The notes under the pieces: generated by a model
The model's input: the letters and a program-made list of their open reading frames with translations, nothing else
Database searches by the model: none
Told to the model about the DNA's origin: nothing
Shown: in pieces, positions 37,818 to 51,095 of the stretch
How the letters are laid out: each line of letters starts with the position of its first letter
Numbering within the stretch: position 1 is the first letter of the stretch
Source of the DNA: Paratinospora sagittata
Lineage: Eukaryota; Streptophyta; Magnoliopsida; Ranunculales; Menispermaceae
Reading direction: 5' to 3'
Length of the DNA: 64,000 bases
Assembly: GCA_035771175.1 (NCBI GenBank)
Contig: CM069613.1
Span: forward strand, 2,453,501 to 2,517,500
Made by a program: the position numbers and the translations under genes

Positions 37818-38548
37818 GGGTATCTTCGACGGAGTTTGTTTGGCAACCAGGCGAACATTTGGTCGAGGTAGGATCTTGGGTGAGAGAGTTAAATAATTCT
37901 AGGGGAGATCCGACTATCTCTTCTAAGGCTTGAGAATCGTGGGGTTCTATGAAAATTGTTCCCATAGGAAGTTCCAACAGTTGGGAAAGAAAGTGTGTAT
38001 CAAAAGAGATAAGGGTACCTTTAACTTGGGTCACGACAGAGAGGTTGATTCCACTTTAATAGTAATTGTTGACCCTAATTTTTTTGTAGAATTGTTTGAC
38101 CAGAGCAGGGACAATCTCACTGCTTACATTAACTATGCTTGACCATCCTAATGCCCCAATTTTGTAATGCAAGATAGGTCAGAGGCGGGATTCCTATCTT
38201 GCATGCGGACACTACGCTGGACCCTCGCCTATGACCTATCTTGCATTACAAAATTGGGGCATTAAGATGGTCAAGCATAGTTAATGTAAGCGATGAGATT
38301 GCCCCTGCTCTGGTCAAGCAATTCTACATCAACATGAGGGTCAACACTTACCATGAGGGTGGAATCAACATTTTCTTTCCCAATTGTTGGAATTTCCAAT
38401 GGGAACGATGTTCATAAACCCCCACGATTCTCAGGCCTTAGAAGAGATAGCCAAATCTCCCCTAGAACTATTTAACTCTCTCACCCAAGATCCCTACCTC
38501 AACCAAACATTCACCCGTTTGCCAAACAAACTCCTCTGAAGAAATCTT
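37818..38548. repeat. long imperfect inverted repeat (arms 317-364 bp)
   Basis: The left arm is 37818-38181 and the right arm 38232-38548. At the centre ttgtaatgcaagataggtca pairs with tgacctatcttgcattacaa around a 50-base loop. Both arms encode the same decayed peptide: on minus, the left arm reads IFIEPHDSQALEEI and ELFNSLTQDPTSTK, and on plus the right arm gives frame-broken versions (AGACTTAGAAGAG-like text for the same residues). The peptide resembles N-terminal parts of plant retrotransposon-type open frames, but I cannot name it. RNA from this locus could fold into a long hairpin. Confidence 0.8.
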
Positions 38549-38594
38549 CCTGGCCTCAGTCACGTAGTCTTCGACAACATCTTGCCGCAAACAA

Positions 38595-38598
<4 letters not shown>

Positions 38599-38629
<31 letters not shown>
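38599..38629. repeat. AG microsatellite
   Basis: About 30 bases of uninterrupted AG repeat inside the second copy of the purine-rich direct repeat. The first copy has only a short, interrupted version, so it expanded after duplication. Confidence 0.95.
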
Positions 38630-38630
<1 letters not shown>

Positions 38631-39495
38631 GGAGGGGAGGAGGGGGGCAGGGGCTTAAGAGAGGAAGAAGGGAGGAGAGGTGTGGATAGTAAGAATGGGA
38701 GGAGGAGAACCCTATTTATAGGATTTTTGAGGCGAACTTTTTGTAAAACCTTCTACAAAATCTTTTGCAAAACTTTATGTAGAAAGCTGTCCTTTGTTTT
38801 TATGGTTTTTCTCTCGGTATTTTATGTGTTTTTGCTTTCTTTAGTCTAATCCCAAAAGTGTTACAAATACCTAAATTGCTCATACTACCTATAAATTGAT
38901 TTTGATCAAAATCAAAATGTTTGAAAAATATAATATAGGAATTAGTATTTCTTCTTCATGTTAGTGATCTTCTGCATGGGCAATTTAGTTATTATAGTAA
39001 CATATCAGACCATATGCACGCTTAAAATATGAAGAAATTCAGTTGAAAGACCCCAAAAGTATTGGTTTAAAATCTTTCCATGAGATTACAATCTTATGCT
39101 AATACTTGGGAGAAAAAAAAAATATATTGAAAACCAAAACTACATGTTCAATTAACCTTTCTTTTCAATACATAGAATGTAAGAGAGTTGATAACAATAA
39201 TTATAAAACCAGTGACACCACAAGGGCACGTTCCGCAATAAACCCACAGCAACAAGGGCATTTTGGGCACACATCTCTTTTAAATCAAATTCCGGTGAAT
39301 CTCTTTTGCCCAGGAAGAAGAGTCTGACAGTTAAATACGGTTGATACTCCCTCTTTTTTCTTTATCTTTTTTTTTTTATCTTTTTTTTTTTTTTTTTTTT
39401 TCCAATTTTACGATTTCAAAACTTGAGAGAACCAATGTAGAATTCTGGGCTTTCAGGAAAAGAAGAAAAACTATACAAACAGAGCCAACCTCTTC

Positions 39496-42400
39496 TCAGT
39501 GCCTTCTATTATCACGCCACCTTCTACTACTTCCATGTCTATGGTCTCGACGCCCAGAATCCCTTCTTCTAGACCAATCTGTTCTTGAACTCCGGCTAGA
39601 TTCCCTTCTACTATCTGAATAACTTTGCCCAGAACGATACTCGAGCGACCTAGACCTTGACCTCTCCGGGCTCCTCTCAGGACTCCACATTTCAAACTCA
39701 GGCTCATCCAAACACTCATCTCTCTCCCAAGAAGGCTGTGACAGTCGCCCAGCATCATCGGGAAAAACATTGTAGTTATTTTGGTTAGAATGTGACCAGG
39801 GATTGGAACCAGAGCCAGAGCTCTCAAATGCCTTCTGCCGATTAATAATGAGTTCAGGCAAATGGGTCTGTCTGCTACTGCTACTACTATTACTATTAAG
39901 TGCATTCCACTGCAATGTGGACTGCAAATGTTGCAACTGAGGCTCATGTGGGAGATGTTGCTGTGGCATTCCACGTCTTGGTGGCAAAGTTTGTAGATGT
40001 GGGGGAGCAGTATTGGGAAGCCTATCTTTTGGGGGATTTTGAACAATTAGTGCAGGTCTCAAGTTTTGAATTTGCCCGTAAGTTAATGGTTCTGAATGGT
40101 GTAGAGATGGAACCCCGGTATGCACCATGATGCCTTGTTGTGCTTGATTTAGCAACTGGTTTGAGGTTGAGTTCATTGCGCGAGGTTGTTGTGCCTCGTG
40201 CAATTGTGACCGACCAAGATGATCAGAAAATGGGTGTGCATTTGATCGAGAGGCAAAATTGCCGGTGTTGAGGACTGGTGGAAGGTGTTGAGTTGGCGGA
40301 GTAACTGTTACAGTAGTTTTTAGTTGGGGATGTGAGAAGTTTGTTATATGTGGCTGAGGCTGAAGCCCAGGAGCTGTGGCGAGAAGCTGCTGCTCTTGAG
40401 GGGGGAGGATTGGCTGCAAACTAGTTTGAAGAAACCCGTTAACTGAATTGCCCATTGGAACTGGTAGCGAGAATGAGTTCTTAACAACTTCTGGTCTCCA
40501 TTCATTCTGAAAAGCAACAAAAACCTGTTAATCAAAAGCCCAACATGGTAAAACTAGAAGATGAGAAGATTTTACGATTACAATTACAATTACAAACCAT
40601 GCGCTCGGATGGAGGAGTTGGGGAAGGAAGAGACACTGGTTCTTCTACCTTCTGGGTGTCACCCTCAAGCCCATTAAGAACTCCTGTTAAATCAACCTGA
40701 CTGTTCTTGATCAAGTCGAGCAATTTCACAGTATCTGCACTGGTTAAGTTGTTGCTGCCTTGCCCAGAAGTCAAGGCAAAAACGAGTTGCGGGTTCTTCA
40801 GAAGCACAGCTAACAGCTCAAGATCGGGTTCTGCAGCCGTTTCAGTAGTACTAGTAGTAGTGATGGGAAGAGGTTGGGAAGCAGCAATAACAGTAACACT
40901 AGCGGTGGTGGCGTGAGTTTGTGAAGTGTTGTTTTGTACATTATAAGATGTAGTAGAGGGTTCAGGTTGAGGCTCAGGAGCATCAGGATCAGGAGGTTGT
41001 TCAGTTGGAATTTCTGGGGTTAATGTGTCATCATGGTCAATCTCTAGGTCCCAGGGTTCTTTGGGATTGGGCGGAACGTCTTGGAATCTCTGGTACATTG
41101 TTTCTTTCTCCCTTTTAATCCTTCCTACCTGAATTTCAACTTCTTTGCTCTTCTTCCCAACACCAACTCTCCAAAGACTGCTGATTCTCACTTCTGCAAA
41201 TTCTCAGATAACATAATTTGAGTTTCAATTTAGCTTCCACAAAACAAGGATGAAGTATAATAGCTTTACAAGGAGAATTGGAAAGAAAAGAAGACAAAAA
41301 AAAGAAATCTAAATGCATGTCTTGGTAACCAGTTTTAGCCATTGGAAAGAACCGGACTCTGATCATTGAGGATTTTTAAAGGAAAAAAATAATAAGAAAT
41401 GGGTGCTTAAATTCTGAGACTTAAAGAATCATGTGATGATTGATACTTCAACTGGGACATTACTGCATTTAAAGTCTTAACTTCCTCAGCATTTGATATG
41501 AATATTATAATAATAATAAATAAATAAATAATCTTTCTATGTATTTCTTAATAGAGGATAATATTGATTCCATTTGATTTGATGGTTGAATCTCAATAGA
41601 TCACGATTTCTGCATTATGCAAAAATGTCGATGACATCTGCATATTATCAATTCCACTAGGATAATTGGAATATTGCTGAAACAGTTTTAACAATCTCAG
41701 AATTAAGACAGGTGGGTATTCATAATTAATCCTCCTGCATTTTTCACTTCTCTGCAATTCTTGTCAGACTATATATTATTCATCAACTGATCTCACAAGC
41801 ACAATGGCCACATATCACCAAGAAGGCTTAGAGAGCCTGTTATTTAACCTGCCACACTTCAATTTTTTAAACTATAAAACATCGCTGTGTCAAAAATATC
41901 TCGCTGTGTCAAAAATATCCCCCAGCTTATGAGTTTGCAACTGCCCATGACAGATACCATTCAGGCCTTCTTTCAACAAATTTGGGCTAGACCACCACAA
42001 ACATGATGATATGCCAAAGAACACTCACTTATCCCGATAATTATTCCAATTCATACCTTCCACGCATGGTGAAGTGGGGTAGGATCCATCATTTCATTGC
42101 TCACCCTTGGGATTTGATTAAAAAAAATGGTATGAAAATTGAACTGTTCATTGTTCAAATTATCAAATTAATTACTTTATCTCAGTAACACTGTATCCTT
42201 ATCTACCAAGGTTAAATTTCCCAAGTTTCTGACAGCAAAACACATTAGTTACAATCTAAAGTAATGCTCAAGATTTTCAGTCAGAAAGCTCCACTTTAGA
42301 TGGTAGATAGGACAACAAACGTAGCAAGTTTGTTTTGCTTAAGAATTTCTGAAGCTTCAGTTAAAGATGTAAAAACGTTTGACAACAATTTTTCAAGTAC

Positions 42401-45400
42401 CCTCTGATATTTCAGTTCACCAACTGCATCGCGCAAAATATATTTCTTATAATTTGGTAAAATTAGTAAATGAGGTAGATTTTATTGAAAATAAAATTTT
42501 CTACAATTAGATTATTTAATGAAAGAATTAAGAAGAAACACAACAAACAAGTGTACCTGGTGGCATGTGCCATGGGATTTGTGAAATCTTCAACTTCTCC
42601 CACGAGGGTTCTGGTGGGGCAAAGCTGGGCTTTGAGCCCAAAGGAGTTTCTGACAAAGCAGAAGTTTCTGATGCAAGCACTTTAGGAGCTTCTTCTTCTG
42701 CCAGAGTAGAAGGTGGCTCTGAGGATAGCAACTTAGGACTATTCCCTTCCTCAATTTTCTGTCTAAGAGGAAGTTTGGGAGCAGAAAGTAGATGCCTGGT
42801 CTGAGAAGTGCTTGATTTATCTAGATTTCCAATCTTCTGCTGTTGATTTTCATTAGAAGATGATGATCCATTCTTACCATACTTGTCTTGCATATATATT
42901 GCGCGCATCTTTGCTTTCTGGATATCATCAGTTGACATTGGGCGAGCTTGATTTGAAGGAATAGCTCTTGCGACCTGGACATTTCTACTGTTGTTATTTC
43001 GGCCAGGCTGTTCCATCGGCATAACTTTTCTGCGCTCTCTGGTTTCTGTACATAGCTAAGGAAGCAACTCCGGGACTATGAAATAGCTTTATTTGGTCCA
43101 AAGTAAAAATACCCTTTAACATTTTTCAATTAAGATGAACTATAATTAAGGTCACCTTTCCACAAATCCCTTCACATCAAAAAAACCACAAGTCCAATAA
43201 AAGAAAATAAATAAATAAAGAATATTGGCGAGCTCAAGTGCCCTAGGTTACAAAAATCATCACTTGAGAGCATGTTCCTTAGAATATGAATGTTTTCATA
43301 TTTAGGGTGGGAAAAAGACTCATCAAATCTGTCTAACCCTCTCAATGACTAGAAAAGATATATAAAAAAAAAAAAAAAATCTAATTTTGATTCTGAATTC
43401 CTGCTCAATTGAGCCAATCAAAATTTGCATGAAGAAATACAGCAGAATCAACTTAGCCAAGAAGATTAGTTATTGAACAATATGTGAATCCCTACATTCA
43501 CTTTTGCCAGTAGCTTCCCCTGAACACCCCCTGAACAAGCAATGCAGCTTAGGAAGAAGAAACCCAATTCAAAACTATACACCATAGCTTTATAAAGAAG
43601 CATACTTCTGTGTCATATATTTCAAATACCATGGCTCAATTACCAAATCTGGGTACTTGAAATTATGCTATGCAAACATTCAATACATTCAATAATTAAT
43701 GAAAATTTCTGGATAAGACATTTGATAAAGATTGAAATTTTAGAATGAATTAATTTGTTGAACTATTTCCAAAAGTTATAGCCTAGTGAAAGCTTGTACA
43801 AGAGATCTATACACAATTGTAAATTATTCATTGTCATTGTAATGTAGAAAACAATTTGATTTAGTTTACAAATACAGAATGAATTGAACTTCTGTGAGGA
43901 AATCTACTTGGTAATGAGATCATCTTAATAAAATACTAGCCCAATTTGTAACATTGACTTGGGTGCCAATTAACAAAAGTTACAATTCAAAGCCCAAAAG
44001 TTTACGATGACTGACCTATATGCATAAATATACTAAAATGTTTGTTAATCTCACAATTCCTTAATTTGAATCACGATCGGATTCATCAAAGCTCAAGAGA
44101 TTAACTCTCATTGGAAAAATCAACCATAACTAACCCAAAGTCCTCAATGAAGACAGTTTTCAGTGATATGCATGTAAAATGAAATGGGAAGCAAAATGCC
44201 AGATAATCTTTCCACCAAGAGATCATGAGAAAGCTTATAATGCACATACTCTGAAATCCCAAAAATTCAAGAAACCTTGTGGTCCAGTGATAGTGTATGT
44301 ATATGATGACCGTTGTATTAAAAATTTTCTAGATCATAAGCCTCAAGGCTAGGTGCCCAAAAAGGGAAGCCTCAAGGTCACACTGTGCAGTTCATTCCTC
44401 ATAGTGTTGAGACATACAACACAGAGAAACTTAAGCCTCGTACTAAAATTCAATTTAAATATATATATATATTAAATTTATGATTATAGCTTTTGGATTA
44501 TCATAAAAAATTATTTTAGTTTTTATGAATTATTTATATTTCCTTTGAGATAAACTAAAGCCTTTGCTATTAAATGAGAAGGCCACCTTTGAAAATGCCC
44601 CTTTCTAATAATATATCTTTAAGTTTATGCACAATAGCACACATGCTAACCTAACAATTTAAAATCTTTTGACAAAGTATTTTAGTTGTAGCTTGCACTA
44701 TCTAAGAAATAGAGAAAAATGACAACGAACTAAATTTTTACAATATATTTGCTAACTTTTTTTAGTGAGACGAAACTAGAAATGAGTATATTAATGAAGA
44801 GAAAGGAAAGAAATAAGAGATAAATATAGTTTAAGACTTGAAACTTGGAAAGATTAACATATTATATGTGCTAATTTATTTCTTGTTTTTTCGAGAAATT
44901 TTAGCTCTTATTGTTGTCAACGACAATTAAGACAATTATTATATAAAGAAAAGTCACTCGAGTTCTCTATACATTTATAAGAACAGGTTTATATTTTTAC
45001 TTATCTTAGATGTTTCTTCATTTATTTTTTTATACTAATAATTATTTCATTTTTTTTGCAAGTTTTAATTTTATATATATATTTTTTTAACTGTGGGACT
45101 TGCGAGTTACACCTTATACCACCTCGACGCTTATGCCTCACCTCATAGAGACAAATTGCCTTGATAAAGCCTTGTGCTTTCTAAACCCTGTTGATAACTG
45201 AATTCACGTCTGGGTATTGGAGGACAATACATGTTCAGAAGTTGGAATTATTCAACTTCAAATTATAGGATACATGGATTCACTTAGACGTGTCCAAACA
45301 TATATGAGTACTTGCACAAAGGCTATGTTCATTGCCTACAGTGTTTCCTTAAGATATATTTAAATTTTTTAAGTTACAAAACCATAAATTACTACAAGTC

Positions 45401-48400
45401 ACTTCCACAAATATAATATATCTAGATTGGAGATTTTTAAAATTCTATCATTTAAAAATTGACTAGACATTTCCTTGCCTAAACAAGGTAAACAACCTAG
45501 GCATCACCTTGCCTTGACAACACTACTTTGGATTAAAAGGAAAAATCCAAGTAATCATAAGTGTTAAATTACTTTGTTGTGCCAAATTCATTTAGCCATG
45601 CGCTTTGGCGACAATTGAATTGATTATGCAAATTCGTAGAACAGTGACTATATGAACTTTCTTAACCACTAAATGAATTCCATAACTCAGTTTTTTCCTC
45701 ACCTTCTTATAAGTTTCAGAGACATGTTTTTTTCATTCATACCTCCAAATGAAAAACTTATTTTCTAAATTTTGTAAAAATATTCTGCTTCATTACCTTA
45801 TTCTTGGTCTTGATAGTTCTATCTTAGGAAGAAACAAAAGGAGACAAGTGCCAAGGATACGGACTGAAGACACACCACGATTCTGCTTTTTATTTGAATC
45901 ATCTGTGGATGATGTGAGCAGCTTTGTTGCAGGTGAAGATTCTGAATTCCTGATGAAAGAAAGACCAACATTTGATATTTTTTCAAGGAAACAAGAACGA
46001 CTTTCAAGCTATACTAGCCTCAACAACCATAGCTGAGGCGAGGTTTGGATGAAACTTCTCCAAAACTAAATAGTTCGTCAACTACCAAATTGATAAAGAT
46101 TAAAAACAATAACAAATAACTGATTTTGATCAGGACCAGGATCACTGACAAACCATCATAATCATATATGAAGAGCGCTATCCAAACAATAGAAGCATAA
46201 GATAAATCCGTATTACTGGATATTTTGAATAGAATCCAATAACAAGAGCCACCAACCACATCCTGAAAGATGACCAGGAAAAATGGAATTTATACCTGAT
46301 ATCTTCTGAGCTTTTAAAAGCCAGATGCAATATCTCTTCCTGGGAAACAAGAAAGAAAAATAAGAAATCGACAACATAATTTCTTGCTAAAAGTTCATCT
46401 GTCTATAAAAAACTTACAGGAAGATCAACATTCGACTGCCATTCATTGCCAAGCATACCACTGCTGCTGAATAAATAGAACATCATCAAAAAAATTGGAT
46501 AATAAAGGGGGCATACGCATAGATAAGTATATACAAATATAACAAACCTTTGTTTGAGATTCTTCTCTATTTGTGCAGTAATGGAGGAATTTGTTATGGA
46601 AGGTTTCTTTAGGGCCTGGTTTCTAACAAACATTTTGCTCCATCTTGATAATAGAACCTTTGCCCTGTTTGATATGTCTGATCTTCAAATCAAAGAAATG
46701 AGCTTTGAAAGGTCACTATGTGAAAAAAATGGAAGTATATACCAATGGCAGTCAATAAATAATGATAATGCCACAATCAATTGAATAATTCCCAACATTA
46801 GCAAGTGGCATTATTTCTTTTTATTTGATACGAAGTGACATTATTATTTACCAGTTTGTTTGTGAGAGGATGCAGATCATTGAACCAACCAGTATATATA
46901 CATTTCTTCAATATTATTAAAAGAAGAAAATAAGCAATAACCCAATTAGGCTTAGGGATACTGTTCAAAGCTTTTCACTGTCAGACTTGCTTAAGGATTG
47001 GTCCTTTTCATTTTAATCCTAGCACTTTTTCCTTCTGCCTTGAAGGATTTTTTGCCCTCCCCTTTCTAGCTGTTAATTTTCTAGGTTTTTTAATACAGTT
47101 TCTTCTTATGGACAAAAAAAGGCTTAAGAATTTTAAAAGCTTTGCAGGATACGCAACATTACTTTAAATATTAAACTTGATTTGATCAATACTCTGTTGG
47201 GGCTTTTTTTCAAATGTAACATCAACATCATCTACAACTAAAACTCAAAATTCAGAATTTTATAAACCCTTGCACATTTTTAAAAGTATAAAAACTTAGT
47301 AGAGCCAAGTCAACTATGAAAGTGTCATTATTTCATCAAATTCCTGAAACAAGATACAAAAATTCAAGATAAACCCACCTGATGTTCGGTAAAACCGCAA
47401 CCTGTTTACAGTTTGCAGTATGGCTGACATCTGCATTGGTAAAGCTTTATGCAATGGAAGGTGACAAAGAACCTGCATATAAGCGTTGCAATATGACATA
47501 AAGCCAACATTTGATTGTGTAAAGTAAACCAACAGCAAGAGATGAAAAAGGCACCTTAAAAATAACAAGAAGGACAGTGGTTTGCTCTTCAAGGGATGCG
47601 TCACTTAACCATGCTGTTAGAATCATTAGACCTCCTTTGTTCAGAAACCTGAAACACATTTAAAAAAATGGCTCTGCAGGTAAATGAATAATACTAGACT
47701 ATGCCAATCTCTGTCCAAGTTCAAAAAGAAAAGGCACAATAAATACCAATTCAATACTGAGGAATTTTGTGTTTGCAGGATCCAATCCATCAACTTCACC
47801 TGCCCAGAGAATGTTACCTCCCTCCTCATCATATTGAAAATATTTTCCACGAATGTTTTATCGGCCTCATCTATCCCAGGAATGGTCTCCCCCTGCGAAG
47901 AGCAAGAGGGTGCTTCTTCTGTAGCTTTAGGGTCCACAGAATTCAAAGGAGCTGGATTAATGACAGGAAAGGAAGTATCAGAGCTAGGAAAGCTTCCATC
48001 CTGAGATATCTTGCACGCATCAGACTTAACTGCTTTCTCCCTTGATAAACGAGCAAGTTTCCTCACTCTGGCACGCTGACCAGCAAAAAACTCACGAACC
48101 TGTTGTTTAAGATAGATAGTGCAATGTCAGATACATATCCAGGATTAATACAGCATTAACAGCAATATAAACAAGAAACACACATAATTATAGAAAAACT
48201 GCATTCGAGGCCGGTGCATGAATCACTGAAGGAGCCATAATCATTCTCCAAGATGCTGGGCTCCATCCAGCATGCACATGCAAACATGTCAATAGATAGA
48301 AGGCACGAGTGAAGGCATGACCATGGCTGTAAGTATGCAAATTCGAATCTAAGAATCTTATGATTCGTGATCCATTTAGCGGTACATGTAGCTCTAGATA

Positions 48401-50102
48401 GAGGAGTAGAACTAACGAAGCCACTACACAGCTTTACTCTAGGAAGGAATTATGGAGTATGGGTTATACTACTTGAGTCCAACCCTTCAATGCACCAATG
48501 AAGTTGCACATTCACTTACTCATAGTAGAACCAATATATAATGACTGCACATGACAAATCATAATCTTGTTTTATTTGTTATACAAAACTTCTTATGAAT
48601 TATCAAAAATTATATTTGTGATGAAGTCAAGTTATAAAACAACTACCACCGAATGATTGTTGGTAAAGCTAACATTCCTAATATATATATATTTGTATGG
48701 AAAGACAAAAAGATCACAAGGTTTCAATTTGATTGAAGAAGAGATGAACAGATGCACATATGCAACAAATTTTTTACTATAAACAAGTATAGAGAGAGAA
48801 CAACTAAATATCAAATACAAGGATAGTAGGTTTAAAAAAATAAAAATAAAATAAAATAAAAAGTGGGGGGTATCAGTATAAAATAAGCATAAGATAAATA
48901 AAGCGGTTCTCAGAACAGATGAGAAAAAGGAATAAACCTGAGTGACTGTAACGCCACAAAGAGCACTGATCTCACGAGATTCCTTCTTGCTAACTGCATC
49001 CTTGATAGAGAAGACTGACTGCATATATTTTATAGCCTTGGGGTTTAGCAAATCCCTAGGTCTTTTTCCTGCACAAGAGGTACAAGTAAAATAGTTGGAT
49101 CCACCATGCAATTTGTATCAATGACAAAAGTTGATACGCAATTACATTAACAAAACCTTAAAACAAAAAAAAATAAAAATGCCAAGGTAAACAATTAAGA
49201 TATGTCCCACAACATCAATATGTTTATTCCATCACATGATATAATTTTGTTTGTTTAATTTATTGTATTTACTAGATAAATCTCAACATAAAATGTGTGA
49301 TCTAAAATGTATAAACACGAAAAAACAGAAAATATGTCAAAGAGAATTTTTATTATCTTCTAACTGAAATAAAACCTTAAAAAATATAATTCAGTATAAT
49401 CACTGGAGAACACTAATAAGTATCAAAATCATAATATATCAATACAAAAATTGCAAAACTGAATACGAGGAGTCTTCAAACTCACCTATATTTATTGACA
49501 GCGCACCAGCAGCCTGCGGACACGAAAAAAAAATCCAAATAAGTAACTCAAGGATGAACAAATAATTCAAGGGAAAGAATAGCAAACTGATTCTAAGAAT
49601 TGCATCATTTAAATTGTTTCGAACAAAAACAATTTGTGCAAAATCACTTGTTTAGCAAAATACTCAGTAATTTTTTTTTTCTTCTTTTTTTGGCACTATA
49701 ATAAATGCTTGTAAAATAACTTCAATCACTTACCAAACGACCAAAGAACTGCAATGGCCTTTATTAAGAGAAAAAAAATATGAAAGAAAGAAGCAAATTG
49801 CAATTTCTAACGCCAACCCAAACATTCACATTATAAAACAAGATGAGAAGATACAAGCTATACCATCATACAAGTTTCATGCGAACCAAAAAAAAAATTC
49901 TCGCACGACAAAAAGAAAGAATCAGTACCATTTCTTGAGAGAGAGGGTTTGCGCCAGTGAGCTTGCATTGCGTGACAACAATGTTCTGAAGCTGATCGAT
50001 CTGGCTATGAACGAGCTCCTTCTGCGACTCCAAAAACCTCTGGAAACACTCCGTGGACTTCCAGCTTTCAAGTTCCGCCAAAGAAATCGAAGAATTATCC
50101 AT
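39496..50102 (-). CDS. LD: LUMINIDEPENDENS, homeodomain protein of the autonomous flowering pathway
   Basis: Nuclear regulator that in Arabidopsis promotes flowering by lowering FLC expression. Coding exons on minus: 50102-49929, 49513-49486, 49068-48938, 48099-47747, 47648-47555, 47472-47379, 46677-46548, 46466-46418, 46339-46296, 45949-45861, 43045-42557, 41193-40598, 40506-39496 (3282 bases, 1093 aa). Arabidopsis LD is about 950 aa. The N-terminus (SQKELVHSQIDQLQ, TQCKLTGANPLSQEM) precedes a divergent homeodomain from about residue 69 (KRPRDLLNPKAIKYMQ). Its recognition helix reads VREFFAGQRARVRK and lacks the usual Trp. Residues about 195-335 form a TFIIS N-terminal-type helical domain (GQVKLMDWILQTQNSSVLNW to RFYRTSDISNRAK). 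Then come ARPMSTDDIQKAKMRA, PPNPKEPWD, DLELLAVLLKNPQLVFAL and LPSPTPP. The tail is Gln/Pro-rich and ends in an Arg/Ser-rich stretch. Confidence 0.95.
44311..45193. repeat. dispersed plant repeat with aagcctcaaggc/ttgccttgat ends in LD intron 10
   Basis: The left part carries aagcctcaaggctaggtgccc and gaagcctcaaggtcac. The right part carries cgcttatgcctcacctcat and attgccttgataaagcctt, followed by ctgttgataac, facing the left gttgtatt. Such mirrored aggc/gcct-rich ends mark a common plant Mutator-like non-autonomous repeat. Ends are approximate. A further fragment near 45480-45525 (ttgccttgacaacact) may be another copy. Confidence 0.5.
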
Positions 50103-51095
50103 CGAAAGATCTCTCCGTTACCAACGCAACGGCACAAAATGCTTGCCTCCCAATACCACAGATCGGGACAAGAATGACGAGATTACGCGCATTAGGGCTC
50201 GTAAGAACAATGAACAAACCCTAACTTTGAGGCCTGATTTGGGCATAAAATTTAGGGTTATGGTTTTAGGTTCGAGCTTTGGAATCTGTGTGTTTGTTTG
50301 GAGAAAAGAAGAAGAAGGGAAGAAGCAAAGAATTAGAAGGTAGGTTTGAGAGAATCCAGAGCAATGAAAGGATAGAGGTGCGACGAGACTAGGTTCCGCG
50401 AGTTGCTGTTCCGCGCATGCTGCGATAAGTACTTACAGTTGCAGATGAGTGTATATACCAAACTACCCTTATTTTTTATCATTATTGACGGAACTTTCCC
50501 GGTCGTGGTTTAAAGAGCTTCGTGAGTGCGCAGCGCTTATGTCAATGAATTTTGGTTTGAGGGTAATATTATAATTGTGGTTTCTTTACAAAATTGATAA
50601 ATAAGAATATGAATGATTTATAGAGTGAAATAAAATCGTAAATGTTGGCCCAACTACACCAGGGCTTAGCATCCCAACCCTTCTCTCGGGTAAATGGGAG
50701 TAGATGCTAACAATTTTATCAACTATATTTAAAAAGTATGGTTGAGTAGATGCTAACAATTTTTTACTTTTGGGTGAAGTAGAAAATTTGTGAAATTGAC
50801 AAACATATTTGAATGCTAATTGTTAAAAAAAACAAAGGGTAACTACTCCCACTACTCTTGAAGAGACTAAAACTTCAACCCTTAAGAAAGGTGAAAGAAA
50901 TACACAATTTAAAATATGTACACTTTTACAATTTTTTCTTGTTAGTCAGCCTCCTGGAAGACATGTATGAAATGAATTTTTAAAATTATCATTCATATTT
51001 AATACATATAAATACAAAAGACATCCAGAACTCCCTCATGCAAGGCTGATAGGAAGGGATGGTTCCTTGCATCAAAATAATAGAACACTACAATT
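50103..51095. other. LD promoter region and JMJ24-type 3' flank
   Basis: No gene. The first part includes the LD 5' UTR. A 20-mer, gtagatgctaacaatttt with flanks, appears twice near 50700 and 50750, and a degenerate partner of gggagtag lies near 50845, suggesting a worn repeat. The last part should hold the 3' UTR of the next minus-strand gene. Confidence 0.45.

Larger units (their letters stand above)
36440..38790. mobile_element. transposon island with nested direct and inverted repeats
   Basis: The stretch between the converging PsbP-like and LD genes looks like retroelement debris. A roughly 100-bp unit around aatgtgtcgtctcgttagac recurs at about 36822 and 36923. A purine-rich block beginning acaacacaaga and ending in the gtagaa that follows aactttatg appears in the same orientation at about 37536-37715 and 38591-38788. 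Between them lies the long inverted repeat listed separately. No paired LTR ends, integrase or transposase were recognised, so the family stays open. Confidence 0.6.

Noticed and set aside
39471..40046. 191-codon minus-strand frame
   Set aside because: An alternative frame of the last LD exon; the longer frame ends in the Arg/Ser-rich tail and is in phase with the upstream exon.
45819..46007. 62-codon frame in the LD region (MKVVLVSLKKYQ...)
   Set aside because: The neighbouring frame (RNSESSPATKLL) matches the LD family and fits both splice phases.
48632..49111. 159-codon frame with a hydrophobic tail, possible membrane protein
   Set aside because: The first third is LD exon 3; the hydrophobic part is T-rich intron translated past the donor at 48937.
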